Of a stretch of 6,155 bases of DNA, positions 4,270 through 6,155 are shown one piece after another; position 1 is the stretch's first letter; each line of letters begins with the position of its first letter. A program made the translations under genes and the position numbers. The stretch comes from Acetatifactor sp. (GTDB taxonomy: Bacteria > Bacillota > Clostridia > Lachnospirales > Lachnospiraceae), in the NCBI GenBank assembly GCA_016293615.1, contig JAEDDX010000097.1, positions 1-6,155 of the forward strand. The letters run 5' to 3'. Below the pieces are notes generated by a model, which saw only the letters and a list, made by a program, of their open reading frames with translations, had not been told where the DNA came from and searched no databases.

Positions 4270-5556
4270 ATGAAAAAGACCGCTAAAATCGGACTTGTCT
4301 GTGCCGTCATCCTCACCATTCTTGCGGCTGCAGGGGGGATTTTTCTCTTTTCACAATACAGGACAGTGATGGCTGAAAATGGGTTTGAGCAGGATAGGAT
4401 GACGCTGTGCGTGGATAAGGCAGCGGTCAGAGTCCCTCAGAAGCGGACGCTTGCGGATTATACATGGAGCACCTCCGACCCGAGTATTGTGACCGTTGAG
4501 AACGGCGAGATTACGACGAAGGCAGCCGGAACCGTTATCGTCACGGCATCCAGGTATTGGTACCGGTTTGCGATGGAGGTGACAGTGACGGAGCATGACT
4601 GCAATACGCCGACTTGCGAAAAAGCAGCAGTCTGCAGAGTCTGTCGCAAGGTTGTACAGCAGGCTCTCGGACACAGCTTCAGCGCACCGACCTGCACCGG
4701 GGCGTCCAAATGCGTGCGCTGCGGCGCGCCCGGAGAAAAGCCGGCTCTGGGGCACGAGCTGCAGGGGGCGACCTGTGAGGAAGCCTCAAAGTGTATCAGG
4801 TGTGAGTATACGGAAGGCGAGGCACTTGGGCATATAGCGCCCCGGAAGCAGGATTGCGCCAAGGAGACCCTATGCGAACGCTGCGGCAAAGTCATCAAGC
4901 CGGCGGGGCAGCATCTGTTTGAGGAGGCGACCTGTACAAAACCGAAAACCTGTACGATCTGTAAGCAGACAGACGGGGAGAAGCTGGGGCATTCTTATTC
5001 GGAGGCGACCTGTATCAGGAAAGCGACCTGCGAGCGCTGCGGCAAACAGACAGGCTCCTTTGCGGCCCATTATTATGTAGAAACCGGAAACGGAAGCGAG
5101 ATGTGCGCTTACTGCGGCAGGAGTAAACTGATCCACGGTTCGGGTAGCTCTTCATCGCAGGATCCAGGCGATATCGCTGCCTTCTGCGACAGAGTGCTGG
5201 AACTCATCAATGAAGAGAGGGCAAAAGAAGGGCTCGGCGCCGTGACCATGGACGAGACGCTTGTTGAGGTTGCAATCCTTCGGGCGAACGAGATCACGCA
5301 GCTGTTCGAACATGAGCGACCGGACGGAAGCAGCTGTTTTACGGCCTATGAAGAATGCAGAGTGTCCTATCGGGCAGCCGGCGAAAACATTGCTGTGGGG
5401 TATGAAACGCCCGAGGCGGTTATGGAAGGATGGATGAACAGCCCCGGACATCGCGCCAACATACTCGATCCTGTGTTCGGAAGGGTCGGCGTGGGACTTG
5501 TCATCCTGGATGACAGTGTTTACCGCTACTATTGGTCACAGAATTTTGCGGATTAA
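4270..5556 (+). CDS. Secreted or membrane-anchored CAP/SCP-domain protein with BIG_2-like domain and Cys/His repeats
   Basis: 428 residues. A signal peptide or signal anchor is seen at about 7-28 after KK; a cut after VMA (33-35) is possible but uncertain. Residues about 45-108 look like a BIG_2 Ig-like domain (YTWSTSDPSIVTV, then AAGTVIVTA). Residues 111-282 hold six units of C-x5-C-x2-C-x9/10-H: first Cys at 116, 142, 169, 196, 222 and 248, His at 135, 162, 188, 215, 241 and 267, plus a final C279-x2-C282. They recall the CxxCG...LGH repeats of surface proteins in gut Clostridia and may bind zinc or form disulfides. A short Ser linker (290-297) leads to a CAP domain at about 303-428 with HERP (H348), GENIAVG (E372), SPGHRANIL (H394) and a C-terminal YYWSQNFAD, so the usual CAP cavity residues are present. 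Its biochemical activity is unknown. ATG 4270 is chosen for GGAG at 4259-4262, 7 nt upstream; an upstream in-frame TTG at 4177 lies in the tRNA terminator region. Confidence 0.9.
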   Translation: MKKTAKIGLVCAVILTILAAAGGIFLFSQYRTVMAENGFEQDRMTLCVDKAAVRVPQKRTLADYTWSTSDPSIVTVENGEITTKAAGTVIVTASRYWYRFAMEVTVTEHDCNTPTCEKAAVCRVCRKVVQQALGHSFSAPTCTGASKCVRCGAPGEKPALGHELQGATCEEASKCIRCEYTEGEALGHIAPRKQDCAKETLCERCGKVIKPAGQHLFEEATCTKPKTCTICKQTDGEKLGHSYSEATCIRKATCERCGKQTGSFAAHYYVETGNGSEMCAYCGRSKLIHGSGSSSSQDPGDIAAFCDRVLELINEERAKEGLGAVTMDETLVEVAILRANEITQLFEHERPDGSSCFTAYEECRVSYRAAGENIAVGYETPEAVMEGWMNSPGHRANILDPVFGRVGVGLVILDDSVYRYYWSQNFAD

Positions 5557-5563
5557 AAACAAA

Positions 5564-5610
5564 GGCATACGGCCGCTGCATCGACCAAAGCGAAGCAATG
5601 GCCGTATACC
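5564..5610 (+). terminator. Hairpin after the CAP gene
   Basis: GGCATACGGCC (5564-5574) pairs with GGCCGTATACC (5600-5610) with one C-A mismatch. The 25-nt loop itself folds (TGC-a-TCG with CGA-a-GCA). It starts 8 nt after the stop codon. No T-tract follows at once, so it may terminate weakly or stabilise the 3' end. The rest of 5611-5660 is a short GC-rich stretch and then A/T runs. Confidence 0.6.
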
Positions 5611-5663
5611 GCACCGGATTTGCGGGCCGGAGCCGAAATTCTTAAAAATTTTTTAAAAAACAG

Positions 5664-5692
5664 TTGCATTTTTGAAACAGTCGTAATATAAT
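5664..5692 (+). promoter_or_regulatory. Promoter of second tRNA-Lys gene
   Basis: TTGCAT (5664-5669) and TATAAT (5687-5692) are 17 bp apart. The A/T runs at 5643-5660 form a likely UP element. The -10 box begins 39 bp before the tRNA. Confidence 0.85.
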
Positions 5693-5725
5693 CGTACTTG
5701 CGTTGAGAAATGCAACATACGGAAC

Positions 5726-5798
5726 GCGCGATTAGCTCAGTTGGTAGAGCACCTGACTCTTAATCAGGGTGTCCAGGGTTCGAGCCCCTGATCGCGCA
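5726..5798 (+). tRNA. tRNA-Lys (anticodon CTT), copy 2
   Basis: 73 nt, identical base for base to 4103-4175, with anticodon CTT at 5759-5761 and no encoded CCA. The upstream leader and downstream terminator differ from those of copy 1, so the identity is confined to the tRNA itself. Confidence 0.97.
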
Positions 5799-5802
5799 CT
5801 TG

Positions 5803-5846
5803 AAGAACTGATTTTGGAGACATAGGAGCTCTGGGGTCGGTTCTTT
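5803..5846 (+). terminator. Probable terminator after tRNA-Lys copy 2
   Basis: AAGAACTGA (5803-5811) pairs with TCGGTTCTT (5837-5845) with one G-T pair, and a short TTCTTT stretch lies at the 3' side. It is weaker than the terminator of copy 1; the large hairpin at 5874-5943 may serve as backup. Confidence 0.5.
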
Positions 5847-5873
5847 CACTTTGCGCGTTTCTACAAGCACTGC
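5843..5873 (-). repeat. Partial inverted copy of the 74-bp repeat
   Basis: GCGTTTCTACAAGCACTGC (5855-5873) is the reverse complement of 5991-6009 at 18 of 19 bases. Weaker similarity continues left to about 5843. Only the 3' third of the unit is present, in opposite orientation, across the hairpin from the direct array. Confidence 0.75.
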
Positions 5874-5943
5874 AAAAATAGAAAAGCCCGCTTTCTCCGA
5901 GCCAAGCTTGCTTGAGCGAGAGAAAGCAGGCTTTTCTATTTTT
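5874..5943. terminator. Large bidirectional terminator-like hairpin
   Basis: AAAAATAGAAAAGCC (5874-5888) pairs perfectly with GGCTTTTCTATTTTT (5929-5943). After one C-A mismatch, GCTTTCTC (5890-5897) pairs with GAGAAAGC (5920-5927). The total is 23 base pairs around a 22-nt loop that contains its own CAAGC-tt-GCTTG. A-tract and T-tract ends make it suitable for stopping transcripts from both directions. Confidence 0.75.
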
Positions 5944-5946
5944 ATA

Positions 5947-6155
5947 GCGCGCCAGCGCGACATGAGCATCGGCGACAGCCGAGCGAATGGGCAGTGCCTG
6001 TAGAAACGCACGGGAAAAGGGCGCGCCAGCGCGACATGAGCATCGGCGTTAGCCGAGCGAATGGGCAGTGCCTGCAGAAACGCACGAGGAAGGGGCGCGC
6101 CAGCGCGCCATGAGCAACGGCGATAGCCGAGCGAATGGGCAGTGCCTGCAGAAAC
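5947..6155 (+). repeat. 74-bp tandem array, 2.8 copies, running off the window
   Basis: GCGCGCCAGCGCG starts at 5947, 6021 and 6095, exactly 74 bp apart; the third copy is cut by the window end. Best-conserved is the block AGCCGAGCGAATGGGCAGTG with the following CCTG-Y-AGAAAC. Each unit has a CGGC-GCCG hairpin whose 4-nt loop varies (GACA, GTTA, GATA) while the stem is kept. There are no spacers and no gene. The 357 bases from 5799 to the window end hold only terminators and this repeat system. Confidence 0.9.

Noticed and set aside
5760..6011. 83-codon minus-strand frame over the second tRNA and the 74-bp repeats
   Set aside because: It consists of antisense tRNA, hairpin and repeat sequence, with no ribosome binding site and no recognisable protein.

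Overview
The window reads as chromosomal DNA of a Clostridia-class Bacillota, most likely a gut Lachnospiraceae-type bacterium. The grounds are sigma-A promoters of the TTGACA-17-TATGAT kind, strong AGGAGG-like ribosome binding sites, a type-2 LeuA, a secreted CAP protein with Cys/His repeats, and intergenic repeats of the GGGACGG...TTTTGTCACA kind. This assignment is inference from style; no rRNA or other taxonomic marker is present.

Layout. Positions 1-352 hold a 55-bp repeat family: inverted copies at the left edge (1-71), a central hairpin (81-131) and a 3.8-copy direct array (146-352). At 398-2398 lies a single 666-residue ORF that joins a complete type-2 2-isopropylmalate synthase, including its leucine-binding regulatory domain, to a C-terminal AraC-type DNA-binding domain. 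This is the most unusual item in the window. An A-rich degenerate repeat follows, then a consensus promoter (2451-2479) whose initial transcribed region is a perfect Fur-like palindrome. The same palindrome is the core of a terminator-like hairpin. That promoter leads into a metal-transport module: a putative ArsP_2-family heavy-metal permease (2549-3391) and a Fur-family repressor (3488-3943).

From 3943 to 4022 there is a palindromic intergenic repeat directly abutting the fur-like stop codon. Two identical tRNA-Lys(CTT) genes (4103-4175 and 5726-5798), each with its own promoter, flank a secreted or membrane-anchored protein (4270-5556) built from a signal anchor, a BIG_2-like domain, six C-x5-C-x2-C-x9/10-H repeats and a CAP/SCP domain. 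The right end (5843-6155) is a second repeat system: a partial inverted copy, a large hairpin and a 74-bp tandem array that runs off the window.

How it fits together. The permease and Fur-type regulator look like one metal-responsive unit, probably autoregulated through the palindrome. The LeuA-AraC fusion has no leuB, leuC, leuD or ilv neighbour here, so it could be a biosynthetic enzyme that also regulates transcription in response to leucine. The two repeat arrays differ in sequence but share one architecture: a tandem array with a mirrored partial copy across a strong hairpin.
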